A stretch of DNA of 64,000 nt from Eunapius fragilis (GCA_963681505.1 OY811977.1:8872377-8936376); one strand, 5' to 3'. Counted from the first letter of the stretch, positions 20,877-34,845 are shown. The notes: generated by a model not told the origin, from the sequence alone. A program made the numbers and translations.

Positions 20877-21640
20877 CCGTCCCATAAATATATTTATATA
20901 ATATGAATATAGCATCGAAATCGAATCGATATATCTTCCGAAACAACATACCATAACATTGCTATGTATGCGAAAATACACTTTGGTGTCTTACACATGC
21001 GAGGCACTGGTCCGATACCCATAGGTAGGAGCGTTCAAATTCGGTTTCGTTACTTTTTACTTGAGATATAGCTATGCAAAGTGATGCCGGCCCCGCCAGT
21101 GCTAACCCTAATCATTGGCGAGAATCAAGCGGGAAACTATCTCCGCAACGGATGAAGTAAAAATTAACGAACAGGAATAATCAATAGCGAGAGGACCTTC
21201 TACGGGTCAAAGGTTCCTCCTACCTGAAGATGTGACCGTTTTGAACCATACGGGGTACCCGACCTGGTAACGTCGGTTACCCCGCATCAGTAAAACACCA
21301 AAATGTGTATTCACATATATAGTAAGGGTGTGGTTGTGTTAGAAATAGAAACCCGGCCGATAGCGTTAATACTGTGGAAGATACATATATATAGATTTGA
21401 TTTGGATGCTATAAGTTATCTCTCTACGAGAAAGTTTTGGTACATAGGAATGGAAGGCCATAGTGGTGTAAAAAGCAAGTTTACTTGGGGAGGAAAAATG
21501 AAATAGACCGCATACATTAGCGCGCATAGTTATGCAAATATGACAACATGCTAAAATAACACTGTGTAAAAAGGCTTGTTATACACAAATTATATACACT
21601 TGCGTATAACAAGCCTTTTTACACGGTGTAGGGCTACCGC
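20877..21640. other. Non-coding; MITE half-copy and strong hairpin
   Basis: The segment 21010-21210 is a diverged match to 33930-34160 (ATCATTGGCGAGAATCAAGC versus a similar run there). A half-copy of the palindromic MITE lies at about 21424-21490. A hairpin with a stem of about 26 bp (ACACTGTGTAAAAAGGCTTG and its complement) spans 21560-21630. Confidence 0.6.
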
Positions 21641-22251
21641 GATATATATATGGGGCAGTGCAAGAGAAAACTGGGCTTATGTGATTTTTAACATTTCTTC
21701 AATTCATTTTGCAGTATCGTTGCGACCTTTAAAGCTCTGTCCTTCAAACTTACTACATATATTACCGGACCATTTTACTACTGCATTTTGTTGTCGAATG
21801 TTTTTTATTTACTCCCTGGGGGGTCCTCATGATTAAACAACCAGAACAGTTAGTTTTCAATGGATCTCGATGAAAGAATGCCTTTTCGCGTTCAAATTTG
21901 CAGCACATTTACAACACTGCACCCACTATTTTTTCCGCCTTTTCGTTTGAGATGTGATGAGCGGTTACAAAACTGCGGCGTTTGAAAGTTGTCGTTCATT
22001 TCTCTTCCGATTGCGCCGTCATTGCTATTTTAACCCCGTGACTGCGAGACTCTGCCCATCAAGTGCCCCACCCTCCCTCGAATCGATAGCCCAGGCCATC
22101 CGGAGGTGGACCTGACATTTTGCAAGTTGCTTGTCACGTGAGCATCACTAGGTTACACCGGTCTGCGTCAGTCTCCATCAGTTGCGTAAACGAGTTGGGA
22201 GTTTACGGTGGCGGGTGGCGACATGAAAACGTCGAATTGATCGAGCCTACG

Positions 22252-22800
22252 CAGCGGCGGATACAGGTTTTGGGGGGGGGGGGGGGCACGGATGGTGGGT
22301 GTGGCTGGGGGTGGGGTCGGCTTCTGGCCCGATACGAAAAGCGGGGGGGGGGGGGGGGGGGGGGGGTGCTGTCGGTTTATGGCCCGATACGAGGAGCGGA
22401 GGGGGGGGGGGGGGGGGGGGGGGGTGCTGTCGGATTCTGGCCCAAAACGAAGAGCGGGGGGTGCTGTCGGTTTCTGGCCCGATACGAAGGGCGGAGGGGG
22501 GGGGGGGGGGTGCTGTCGGATTCTGGCCCAAAACGAAGAGCGGGGGGGGGGGGGGGGTGCTGTCGGTTTCTGGCCCGATACGAAGGGCGGAGGGGGGGGG
22601 GGGGGGGGGGGGGGAGTATGATCGCTTATCGGGGGGCCCGGGATATAGTACAGTAATAGAGTTCATGCGTGCGGATATCAATAGACAGCGCAATCGTGCA
22701 GCTATATTATAAAATGCGGCCCGAATTTATAAATGAAGGGGGGGGGGGGGGGGGGGGGGGCACGTGCCCCGAGTGCCCCCCCCCCCTGGATCCGCCGCTG
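22252..22800. mobile_element. TIR element carrying G-run minisatellite
   Basis: The ends are CAGCGGCGGATACAGG and, inverted, CAGCGGCGGATCCAGG. It is flanked by a 5-bp duplication CTACG (22247-22251 and 22801-22805). The other arm of the inverted repeat has the uninterrupted site CCTACGTGATCC, so insertion is proven by an empty site. The interior consists of about six copies of a unit with TGCTGTCGGTTTCTGGCCCG, followed by ATACGAAGAGCGG-like sequence and a run of 10-25 G. Gly-rich reading frames across it are artefacts of the G runs. Confidence 0.85.
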
Positions 22801-23075
22801 CTACGTGATCCAAAGGCTAAGATAACTTTCATAAGCTCAAACCCTTTTGCAATCACGTATTGTAGTTGAGCTTGTATGTTTGTTCATTTCTACGAGGGTG
22901 ATTCGTTTTGTTTTTTTTTTCCTGGACACAGGCCACACGTGCTGTCGCTCGTGTATTTGTGACTGAGATATAATCGCTACACGTCTTCCTACTTAAACTC
23001 GACCGGCGCAGCGTTTGTGTTTACTGCAAGGTATACATGAAGACGATTTGGAATGGTACGTTACCCTAGTAGTTT

Positions 23076-23208
23076 CAGGGGCGGATTCAGAGAGGGGGTT
23101 GAGATGATATTCACAATCAATTTTAACCATACATGGACTCAACAACACCATATATGGTGAAAATTGATTGTGAATATCATCTCAACCCCCCCTCTGAATC
23201 TGCCTCTG
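23076..23208. mobile_element. 133-bp foldback MITE with 5-bp TSD
   Basis: The ends are CAGGGGCGGATTCAGAG and its near complement. The whole element folds on itself (GGTTGAGATGATATTCACAA and complement). It is flanked by AGTTT at 23071-23075 and 23209-23213. The opposite arm (about 25195-25215) has the empty site. The terminal motif groups it with 22252-22800. Confidence 0.85.
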
Positions 23209-23410
23209 AGTTTACACCCATGCCAGTTTAAAATCGGGTATTATGGAGACTGTTGCCTGTGAGCAGCAAAGCGATGACCAATCAGTTTACACCACTGATG
23301 GCATAACATACACTATGCCAGTATTATATGGCCACAATGGTGCTATTGACAATACTCAGACCCCCAAAATTTATGCCTTCAACATGTTGGAAATCTTGTA
23401 CACACAATTG

Positions 23411-25003
<1,593 letters not shown>

Positions 25004-26080
25004 CAAGTGTGTGTACAAGATTTCCAACGTGTTGAAGGCATAAATTTTGGGGGTCTGAGTATTGTCAACTTACAGCACCATTGTGGCCATATAATACTGG
25101 CATAGTGTATGTTATGCCATTAGTGGTGTAAACTGATTGGTCATCGCTTTGCTGCTCACAGGCAACAGTCTCCATAATACCGGATTTTAAACTGGCATGG
25201 GTGTAAACTACTAGGGTAACGTACCATTCCAAATCGTCTTCATGTATACCTTGCAGTAAACACAAACGCTGCGCCGGTCGTGTTTAAGTAGGGTGACGTG
25301 TAGCGATTATATCTCTGTCATAAATACACGAGCGACAGCACGTGTGGCCTGTGTCCGAGAAAGAAAAAAAAAAACAAAACGAATCACCCTCGTAGAAATG
25401 AACAAACATACAAGCTCAACTATACAATACGTGATTGCAAAAGGGTTTGAGCTTATGCACGTTATCTTAGCCTTTGGATCACGTAGGCTCGATCAATTCG
25501 ACGTTTTCATGTCGCCACCCGCCACCGTAAACTCCCAACTCGTTTACGCAACTGATGGAGACTGACGCAGACCGGTGTAACCTAGTGATGCTCACGTGAC
25601 AAGCAACTTGCAAAATGCAGGTCCACCTCCGGATGGCCTGGGCTATCGATTCGAGGGAGGGTGGGGCACTTGATGGGCAGTGTCTCGCAGTCACGGGGTT
25701 AAAATAGCAATGACGGCGCAATCGGAAGAGAAATGAACGACAACTTTCAAACGCCGCAGTTTTGTAACCGCTCATCACATCTCAAACGAAAAGGCGGAAA
25801 AAATAGTGGGTGCAGTGTTGTAAATGTGCTGCAAATTTGAACGCGAAAAGGCATTCTTTCATCGAGATCCATTGAAATCTAACTGTTCTGGTTGTTTAAT
25901 CATGAGGACCCCCCAGGGAGTAAATAAAAAACATTCGACAACAAAATGCAGTAGTAAAATGGTCCGGTAATATATGTAGTAAGTTTGAAGGACAGAGCTT
26001 TAAAGGTCGCAACGATACTGCAGAAGAAATGTTAAAAATCACATAAGCCCAGTTTTCTCTTGCATGCCTCATATATATCT
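25004..26080. repeat. Large inverted repeat, right arm
   Basis: Reverse complement of the left arm without the two insertions. The lengths agree: 1.08 kb here versus about 1.09 kb after subtracting the insertions and target duplications. It ends near CATATATATCTAGCCCC. Confidence 0.85.
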
Positions 26081-26189
26081 AGCCCCAAGTACGTCACTGC
26101 TGCGGATGGATTACATCACCGCTACGGTGGTCTCTTGATAAAAAGTAAGTGACAGATAGAACATAGGCCGCAATCGTTTCATATCGGAT

Positions 26190-26660
26190 TGAACCCCACT
26201 ATGAACTCATTTAAAATACGCGACCTGTCTCCCGACGATCGGATCGTTTAGCTTGTCGAATTACAAGTCAAAAATCAGCAGTTTCGTCTTAGTTTTATGC
26301 CACAGAACCGCGCGGTTGTAGAGAACAAAAGGGTATTGCCCGTCCTCGTACCCAGTCCCGAAACTGGTCTCCTTGGCAACGCATAACTCGGGATAGGAAC
26401 ACTTTTAATCAATGAAAATTTCACCAATAGCTTCAGAATAGGCTGGAGAAGCCGCTTTCATATCAAAATAGACTTTGGTAAACAATCGACTATACGGTAT
26501 ATGTGAGACGCATAATTAGATAACGCTTTAGATATCTTAAAGTAAAAATGGCAGGCCCAAAATACCGCTGAACGAGAGCGATATCAAGAAGACCCAGAAA
26601 AGAAACGGTCCGCTTAAAGGCAATGTTATTGGGTGAGTCCTGGATCTGCTCGCTTAGCGG
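26190..26660. repeat. Inverted copies of 19370-19690 and PEK fragment
   Basis: The segment 26190-26440 is the reverse complement of 19370-19690 (CGCATAACTCGGGATAGGAA). The segment 26572-26660 on the plus strand reads RYQEDPEKKRSA, a stop, then RQCYWVSPGSAR, matching the minus-strand PEK-repeat fragment at 18828-19093. It is a broken copy. Confidence 0.65.
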
Positions 26661-26757
26661 TAAGGGAAGACTAAGCGTACCATGCAAAACCAAACGAGGT
26701 TTACAATTACGCATCATCAATTACGCATCGTGCATCAACAAAGAAAAATTAATGAAA

Positions 26758-27026
26758 CAAGTAAACAAAAAAAAAAACCTTCTCTATGAGAAAGTTGGTG
26801 GGATATAGGATTTGAAGGCAATGGTGGTGTAAAAAGCCAGGAAACAAGGGTCTGTAAGTAGTAAGGAAAAATGTCATAGTCCTATATTTAGCACACGAAC
26901 ATAGTATATGCTACAAACGGGCTAAATATACATTTTCCCTTACTATTACATACCCTTGTTTCCTGGCTTTTTACACCACCATTGCCTTCAGATCCTATAT
27001 CCCACCAACTTTCTCAAGTCATTTAC
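26758..27026. mobile_element. Palindromic MITE, copy 3, plus half-copy
   Basis: A foldback copy of the GAGAAAGTTGGTGGGATATA family. A partial one follows at about 27030-27090 (TTTTTACGCCACTATAGCC and CCACCAACTTTCTCGTC). Confidence 0.85.
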
Positions 27027-27288
27027 TTTTTTTCCTTGCTTTTTACGCCACTATAGCCTTTCATCCATACCACCAACTTTCTCGTCGAGATAGTTTTATC
27101 ACTACTTTCATTAATTTTTATGCTTCAGTATACATTTAATTTTCGTACCATGAAATCGTAAAAGGAGTAGTAAGTGTATCAGGAAAGTATATTCTGCCCA
27201 CTATGTCAGACACGGCTGTTTGATGCATTGAAACGTGGGTCAAAAAGACCTACGCCCAGAAATTTAATTAACCTCCAGTTTGCGGTGA

Positions 27289-27510
27289 AATTACCGTGTA
27301 CGGTAACGCTACTTATTACCGTGCACGGTAACAAGCCATTAGGCCATAGAAAAACAGAATACATATAATCATGCGCTAGTTTGTCACGTTAAAAGGAGTT
27401 CAGCGAACAAATGGGATTAGCGCTAGATTTATTTTAGGAATAATTATGACTCCTGAAAGACCGTCATTTTAAATTGCCGTGTACGGTAATGAATTTCCGT
27501 GCACGGCAAC
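27289..27510. repeat. Four TTACCGTGYACGGTAA palindromes
   Basis: Two pairs of 16-bp palindromes occur. At 27289-27334 they are TTACCGTGTACGGTAA and TTACCGTGCACGGTAA. At about 27472-27510 they are TTGCCGTGTACGGTAA and TTCCGTGCACGGCAA. The members of a pair are separated by 12 bp or less. They may be the ends of a 220-bp element or a cluster of protein-binding palindromes. The rest of 27090-27918, including a poly-G run at 27797-27812, holds no gene. Confidence 0.7.
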
Positions 27511-27918
27511 GTAACAACGCGGAGGATAACATCGCAATTGAATAACAGTTACGTTGGTTCCATTGAGAAACAACAAGTGATGACAACGGCAGTGCTATTT
27601 TGCTAATATCGAACCTACATTTGCTCTATCTGTTGCAGCAAATGCCGCGGTCGTAGCTTAATTATGCCTCTAGAACACTACATTCCGATATAGAACCTAG
27701 TTCCGATAGATCCACAAGGCCCATATAAGACCGAAGCCAATTAACTAGATGATATCATAATAATTCATGATGCAAGAAAAAAATTTGTAGAGGCGGGGGG
27801 GGGGGGGGGGGAGGGAGGGGGTTGGACTATAGCTCACCCCACGCCCTTGAGTGATGCCTCTCTACTTACAGTGTCATTTTCACTAACCATGTTGTCTGAA
27901 CATTTGTGCCCACTCCAG

Positions 27919-30900
27919 GATGGAGACACTCCATTGCACCGAGCTGCAAGAGGAGGTGATATTTCTTATCTGGAGGCAGCCATTTTAACTCCTGGTATTG
28001 ACGTGAACTGTAAGAATAAAGTGAGTAGGTCTACACTAGGAGACAGGTTAGGCTCCTGGTTTATTTAATGGAAGCATGAATCGTATTAATAACATAACAG
28101 GCATAATATAAAATTACACACAACTGTTACAAACAGTGAGGTGTGAGTGAGTCGCACTATTGTAAGCTCTAACTCTTAATAGTGAGAGATTAGAGAGATT
28201 ATGATCAGAAGATCTTGGATGGCTAGCAATGCCTATGGACATTCCGTTACAGCTGGCTTAGTCCTGGATCAGTTGTCCAAATTTGGTTCACAGGTCTTTT
28301 TCTTGTGGCAAGTAAGATTTTGACTGCTCAGCTTGGACCAGTACCCAACCAGGTGCACAAGTCACTTCATGGTGTGTATCTGTATAATCCATGTGATTTG
28401 GTGGACACAGTATCCCCCTCCACTTGCCCATGAAATACTCTTGTTGTGCCATATACCATTCAAATGTTTTGTTCACTAGTATATTGAAGCCTATACATTT
28501 ATATTGCATTTCACAAGCCTAATGTATAATTTATCAAATTTTATCAAATTCTTTAGTGCATGTATGGTTTTTATTTTTATTTTTAAGTTGGTGGTATACC
28601 TATGCAGCTAATATTGGTTGATTATGTTCGTTATTTACTTCAGCGACTAAGTTAATCGCCTCCCACCTCCCTTCATTAAATTATTTACTTTTCAAATAGA
28701 GCGTAGTCAACCACACTGGAATTAATACATTATGAGTAAACCTCTGAAGTTTTATGTGTGGTTGTAAGCATACAGAGAACCAAATAGTATTGCGTAATCA
28801 TTTTCAACCTTGATTGCTGTGAAGTACTGGGATACCCGCGCTCGTGACCCAATGGCAGCCTGTTATGAATCAATATCAGCTTAGAGCAGCGGTAAGAACC
28901 ACACAGCAATAGGCACACAAATAACATTAGTTCGCGCCTCCGTCCATCCGTCGGTATGCCAGCCTCCAATGATCTGATCTCCCTCTGCTGAGCGGTATAG
29001 CTTAAGTACCTCCGATGAATCTCCTAGAATGTTCTCAAGGGTTAAATTAGGCAATTACAATTACACAATAAATGACAATACTACAATTGCATTTATAGGT
29101 ACGAAGCCATTCTTAAAACAATGAAACAGTGCCATTTATAGAATAGAGTCATTTGGTCACATGCATGCATGATCAATATTGATGAGGAACGTTGAAGCAC
29201 TATCAAAATGATAAGTTTAAGTCACTTAACAATGCACAGGTTAACCATATGGATATTGCTACAGCTACCATAGTTCATGGTAGCCATTTACATCCGCCAT
29301 CATCATGACTGCACTATTGTACCCATTTCAGGATGGTGATACTCCATTACACATTGCTGCAAGGGGCGGTCATAGTACTTGTGTGAAGCTACTCCTCTCC
29401 CCTCCTTATATTGATATGAACATTAAGGATAAGGTTCATAACTCATCTACCAAGCAGGTTACCAAGTATGGCTGTGACCTCAATACTCAAGATGCAGGTG
29501 GTGATACACCATTCACATGTGCGATTAAAGGTGGCAGTGTGGAGTGTGTGGAGCTACTGATCAATGACTTTCACTGTGACATCAACACCAAGGGCTTTCA
29601 TGGTGGGACTATTCTTCATATTGCATGTACCAAAGGCCACACCTCCTTGGTGAGACTGCTGGTTACCAAGTATGGCTGTGACCTCAATGCTAGAGATGCG
29701 GATGGTGATACACCATTCACATGTGCTGGTATAGGTGGCAGTGAGGAATGTGTGGAGCTACTGATCAATGACTTTCACTGTGACATCAACACCAAGGGCT
29801 TTCATGGTAGGACTATTCTTCATATTGCATGTACCAAAGGCCACACCTCCTTGGTGAGATTGCTGGTTACCAAGTATGGCTGTGACCTCAATGCTAGAGA
29901 TGCGGATGGTGATACACCATTCACATGGGCTGGCAAAGGTGGCAGTGAGGAATGTGTGGAGCTACTGATCAATGACTTTCACTGTGACATCAACACCAAG
30001 GGCTTTCATGGTAGGACTATTCTTCATATTGCATGTACCAAAGGCCACACCTCCTTGGTGAGACTGCTGGTTACCAAGTATGGCTGTGACCTCAATGCTA
30101 GAGATGCGGATGGTGATACACCATTCACATGTGCTGGTATAGGTGGCAGTGAGGAATGTGTGGAGCTACTGATCAATGACTTTCACTGTGACATCAACAC
30201 CAAGGGCTTTCATGGTTGGACTATTCTTCATATTGCATGTACCGAAGGCCACACCTCCTTGGTGAGACTTCTGGTTACCAAGTATGGCTGTGACCTCAAT
30301 GCTCAAGATGGGTTTGGTGATACACCATTCACATGTGCTGGTATAGGCGGCAGTGAGGAATGTGTGGAGCTACTGATCAATGACTTTCACTGTGACATCA
30401 ACACCAAGGGCTTTCATGGTTGGACTATTCTTCATATTGCATGTACCAAAGGCCACACCTCCTTGGTGAGACTGCTGGTTACCAAGTATGGCTGTGACCT
30501 CAATGCTAGAGATGCGGATGGTGATGCACCATTCACATGTGCTGGAATAGGTGGCAGTGAGGAGTGTGTGGAGCTACTGATCAATGACTTTCACTGTGAC
30601 ATCAACACCAAGGGCTTTCGTGGTAAGACTATTCTTCATATTGCATGTACCAAAGGCCACACCTCCTTGGTGAGACTTCTGGTTACCAAGTATGGCTGTG
30701 ACCTCAATGCTAGAGATGCAGATGGTGATACACCATTCATATGTGCTGGCAAAGGTGGCAGTGAGGAGTGTGTGGAGCTACTGATCAATGACTTTCACTG
30801 TGACATCAACACCAAGGGCTTTCATGGCGGGACTATTCTTCATAAAGCATGTCTGTATGGCCACACCTCCCTAGTAAGACTGCTGGTTACCAAGTATGGC

Positions 30901-32088
30901 TGTGACCTCAATGCTAGAGATGCGGATGGTGATACACCATTCACATGTGCTCCAGGAATAGGTGGCAGTGAGGAGTGTGTGGAGCTACTGATCAATGACT
31001 TTCACTATGACATCAACACCAAGGGCTTTCATGGTAAGACTATTCTTCATATTGCATGTACCAAAGGCCACACCTCCTTGGTGAGACTGCTGGTTACCAA
31101 GTATGGCTGTGACCTCAATGCTAGAGATGCGGATGGTGATACACCATTCACATGTGCTGGCACAGGTGGCAGTGAGGAGTGTGTGGAGCTACTGATCAAT
31201 GACTTTCACTGTGACATCAACACCAAGGGCTTTCATGGTAGGACTATTCTTCATATTGCATGTACCGAAGGCCACACCTCCTTGGTGAGACTTCTGGTTA
31301 CCAAGTATGGCTGTGACCTCAATGCTCAAGATGGGTATGGTAATACACCATTCACATGTGCTGGTATAGGCGGCAGTGAGGAATGTGTGGAGCTACTGAT
31401 CAATGACTTTCACTGTGACATCAACACCAAGGGCTTTCATGGTTGGACTATTCTTCATATTGCATGTATCAAAGGCCACACCTCCTTGGTGAGACTGCTG
31501 GTTACCAAGTATGGCTGTGACCTCAATGCTAGAGATGCGGATGGTGATACACCATTCACATGTGCTGGAATAGGTGGCAGTGAGGAGTGTGTGGAGCTAC
31601 TGATCAATGACTTTCACTGTGACATCAACACCAAGGGCTTTCGTGGTAAGACTATTCTTCATATTGCATGTACCAAAGGCCACACCTCCTTGGTGAGACT
31701 TCTGGTTACCAAGTATGGCTGTGACCTCAATGCTAGAGATGCGGATGGTGATACACCATTCATATGTGCTGGCAAAGGTGGCAGTGAGGAGTGTGTGGAG
31801 CTACTGATCAATGACTTTCACTGTGACATCAACACCAAGGGCTTTCATGGTGGGACTATTCTTCATATTGCATGTACCAAAGGCCACACCTCCTTGGTGA
31901 GATTGCTGGTTACCAAGTATGGCTGTGACCTCAATGCTAGAGATGCGGATGGTGATACACCATTCACATGGGCTGGCAAAGGTGGCAGTGAGGAGTGTGT
32001 GGAGCTACTGATCAATGATTTTCACTGTAACACCAACGCCAGGAGTACTAAAGGTAGGACTATCCTCCATAAACGTAGGACTAATTAA
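27919..32088 (+). CDS. Ankyrin-repeat protein, two exons visible
   Basis: Exon 27919-28020 (102 nt, CTCCAG acceptor, AAA|GTGAGT donor) encodes exactly one 34-aa ankyrin repeat (DGDTPLHRAARGG). Exon 29332-32088 (CATTTCAG acceptor, same phase) encodes one more typical repeat and then 13 units of 68 aa, each a pair of ankyrin repeats. The unit halves carry DGDTPFTCAGIGG with SEECVELL, and GRTILHIACTKGH with TSLVRLL. The total is about 27 repeats. The last unit is shortened and the frame stops at TAA 32086-32088. Ankyrin stacks bind other proteins; no enzymatic or death domain is attached in what is visible. The N-terminal exon(s) were not found. The units are nearly identical in DNA, which marks recent homogenisation; copy number could be mis-assembled. 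Confidence 0.8.
28021..29331. other. Presumed intron of the ankyrin gene
   Basis: No other gene is supported. The minus-strand frame at 28730-28969 includes a short hydrophobic stretch but has no other support. Confidence 0.4.
29449..32040. repeat. 204-bp coding tandem array, 13 units
   Basis: Units begin at each GTTACCAAGTATGGCTGTGA. Unit variants show a higher-order pattern: units 4-7 and 9-12 share the same ordered set of substitutions (TEGH; AQDG with HGW; RGK; ICAGKGG with HGG). The offset is five units (about 1020 bp). Confidence 0.85.
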
Positions 32089-32908
32089 CATAATGCTGTG
32101 AAGATGAATAGTTTTACATGATATGGCTGGCTATAGAGATCTAGGTAATCAGGTTGGGGACACCAGGCAGGCGAGCTTGGTGAGGCCATTGTCCTCTATC
32201 ATGCTGTTGCGCTTTTATAGCTGTTTTCTGTCATTTAATCAATTATGATGAGAATGTGCTATCTTTGTTTATTAACTCTGTTTGATATGTTTAATGATGA
32301 AGACAGTTTTTTCCATGCTTGTGACTGGTACCACAATAAGTTAGTCTGTGTAGTTTTACTCGTGTGGTTATAATGAATGTTCTAACCACAACAATAACTA
32401 GGGTCAATATTTGATTTACATGTGTGAGAGATGTTTATTTGTCGCACTACTGGGAGTTTTCATACTTGTTTTGGTATTGTTAATTTAGTTACTTGACATC
32501 AAATCACGTGAGAGCACTGTATCCTTCTCACTAATGTCCGTATGTTTCATATTTATTGCTAGATTTACTGACACAATTTTAAAATTTCACTCAGCCAGAA
32601 GTAATCAAGTAATCATTTTGTTGAATCCTTGTAACTTAGTAACTTGCTCCATTTGTAGTGACTCATATTCTTTGCCTGGAATTGCAACATTGATCCACAT
32701 CAATAATTCCAAAAGATCAAAATCTCGTGGATCGTTCAATATATTCCTTTGCATGCACTTCTTGGAGTCTTCATGTTGCCAATGTACCCCTTAGCATCAC
32801 ATTGAATGGGCTATCAACAATTTCCTCCTGAAAAGCCATTTCCTGTTAGCCAAGATAACAGGGCCATTTAGATTAACTGGATTATACTGACAATTTTGCT
32901 CCGCTAGA
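32089..32908. other. AT-rich intergenic
   Basis: I see no supportable gene. The small open frame at 32534-32794 has no features. Confidence 0.5.
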
Positions 32909-32910
32909 TA

Positions 32911-33724
32911 CAGGATGTTTACTAAAGAATGTAGCACTTTATAATCATTATAACTCGGGATTGAAATTAATTAACTGCTTGATTTCGTTATTATATGTTG
33001 CAGTAATTAGTCAAATACTAACAACCCAATTAGATTTGTAAGCAGTTATGTAATTGTAATAATATCTCAAAGCCTTCTATTAATCAAAGATTACGGTTAA
33101 AGTTAATTAATTTTAATAACTTGTAATAATGAATGATTTGAATATGCTGTAGAACAGCACTGATTTCAATTTCAATAGTGAGTTATGATCATTTAGGACT
33201 AATTATGAAGGTTGAGCTGTTATGGGATATTTTTTATAACCATCACTAATTAGACCAGTACTAAATGAAGTAAAAAATACTATTTGATTTGGTGGATTAT
33301 ATAATTAAAACTCAAAGTTAATTAAAATTCTAGTGGCCATTTAGCTTTTTTCAAATTGGATTTGTTGTTTTGAATATTAACTAGCAAAACGCTAATAAAA
33401 TTTGTAAGTAGAACTGCATGTAGATTCATTTTAAAAATGTGTCTGTATTGTACATGTATGTATTTATATATTATAATAATAATAAAAATAAAATTTCATA
33501 ATCTTTCGAACTTTCATCTATTAGTTATTCTAACGGTTATAAGTCATATTGTTTATTCAAAGTTGTCATATATTATTATATCAAATTAGTTAGTATTAAC
33601 CTATTTGATTTTGAACAGTTAAAGATAATCGAATTGTAATAATGCGGTTTAAAAAATGTACCGTCATAAATTCATTTAGAGTTGTATTCATTTAAACGCG
33701 TTGCGCTGTTTCGTAAACACCCTG
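32911..33724. mobile_element. AT-rich TIR element with TA duplication
   Basis: CAGGATGTTTACTAAA at the left is answered by TTTCGTAAACACCCTG at the right, and both are flanked by TA (32909-32910 and 33725-33726). The 814-bp interior is very AT-rich with no open frame of note. TA duplications point to a Tc1/mariner-like mobiliser. Confidence 0.65.
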
Positions 33725-33726
33725 TA

Positions 33727-34270
33727 TAATAAAAAGTTATTTAAAATACTCACGTTTGAATTGTAATGCTATTAACTTTCTATTTTTACCCCTTCATACT
33801 GCACCATTTTACCTTTATACTACACCATTTCTCTATGGTAAAATAGATGTTGGGGTCTTGCACTAGGTTTGTGCCAATATTGCAACGTCCTACCCCGCGC
33901 GATGTTCGAACCTGCATAATTTTGGCAGGAGTAATCAAATCGCTTGAAATTCGGTTAGTAGATTGAGAGGTCCTTTAGCTATTGATATTTTCTGTTCATT
34001 TTTGTTTACTTTATTAATTACAAAGGTGCATTTTCTATTCGCACCAATGATGTGGGTAAACCGAGCCAAATCATTGGCTCAAATCGAGCGGGAAAATGTG
34101 CACGCAGCCAGCGTAACGGATAAAGTACAAGTTAACTAATAGGACAAATCAATAGCTATAGGATCTCCATACCTTCAATCCAATTTGAAGCGAAAGTTAT
34201 GGCGAACGTGTGCCGATAAAAGAATGTATAGTTCCTGAAATAGGAATTTTAATACTGTGCAATTTTATTT
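33727..34270. other. Intergenic; diverged repeat at 33930-34160
   Basis: This part resembles 21010-21210 (AAATCGAGCGGGAAAATGTG versus AATCAAGCGGGAAACTATC). No gene is seen. Confidence 0.5.
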
Positions 34271-34274
34271 TCAG

Positions 34275-34845
34275 GCAGCATACATGACGCTGACATGCAA
34301 AAAATGACAGGGAATCTGTTAGTCGCAAGTAAGCGGGACTTCAGAGCACAGGATGTTGTTGAAATTGAAGCTAGAAAAAGCACATTTCCAGAGAAAGTAG
34401 TACAAGTACTACATGATAAATTGTTTTTTCCAATGAAGACATGGATGAACAAAAGTAAAATAAAAAAGCTAAATGATAATAATTCCAGATCAAGCAAAAC
34501 CACAATGAGGAAATGGATAAACAAAAGTTGAAGTGGAGCTCAATGACCAGCAATTGAGGACATGAGTTTGGTTAGGATAATAATTTTAGAATTCTAATTT
34601 AAGCAATACATTTGCCTTATTCATTTACATTATATAATGTGTATAAAATAACATTTTATTTAGTAATACTTTTTTCAAGGAGTTGGATGATTTTTCAATT
34701 TGGATGATTTAACTATGTTTTTCAGGAGCAGACAACAGATCTTGAGGAACTCTACAAATTGACCTCGCGTACATTACAAAAAAGGGCCCAACAATTAAAT
34801 GGAACCAAAACCTTAAAAGGGAAAAATTTGTTGACTTACGTATAA
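34275..34845 (+). CDS. Two possible exons, unknown function
   Basis: After a TTATTTTCAG acceptor, the frame from 34275 is open to a TGA at 34531 and is Lys/Ser-rich (ASKRDFRAQDVVEIEARKS). After a second acceptor (GTTTTTCAG), 34726-34845 is open to TAA (DLEELYKLTSRTLQKRAQQL). No donor joins them convincingly, and I do not recognise either. They may be remnants of a transposon gene, since neighbouring sequence is repetitive. Confidence 0.2.

Larger units (their letters stand above)
21640..23410. repeat. Large inverted repeat, left arm
   Basis: About 1.09 kb of unique arm sequence, interrupted by two insertions (22252-22800 and 23076-23208). It matches the reverse complement of 25004-26080 over its whole length with few differences, for example AATCGATAGCCCAGGCCATC and GACCAATCAGTTTACACCAC-type segments. 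No convincing gene is read on either strand. The arms may be long terminal inverted repeats of a large element or the two sides of a local inverted duplication. Confidence 0.85.

Noticed and set aside
22120..22693. Glycine-rich or proline-rich proteins in all frames
   Set aside because: They are products of poly-G runs inside a proven transposon insertion; run lengths set the frame and are unlikely to be stable.
28730..28969. Minus-strand frame with a hydrophobic segment
   Set aside because: A short hydrophobic stretch alone, inside the presumed ankyrin-gene intron, without donor or homology.
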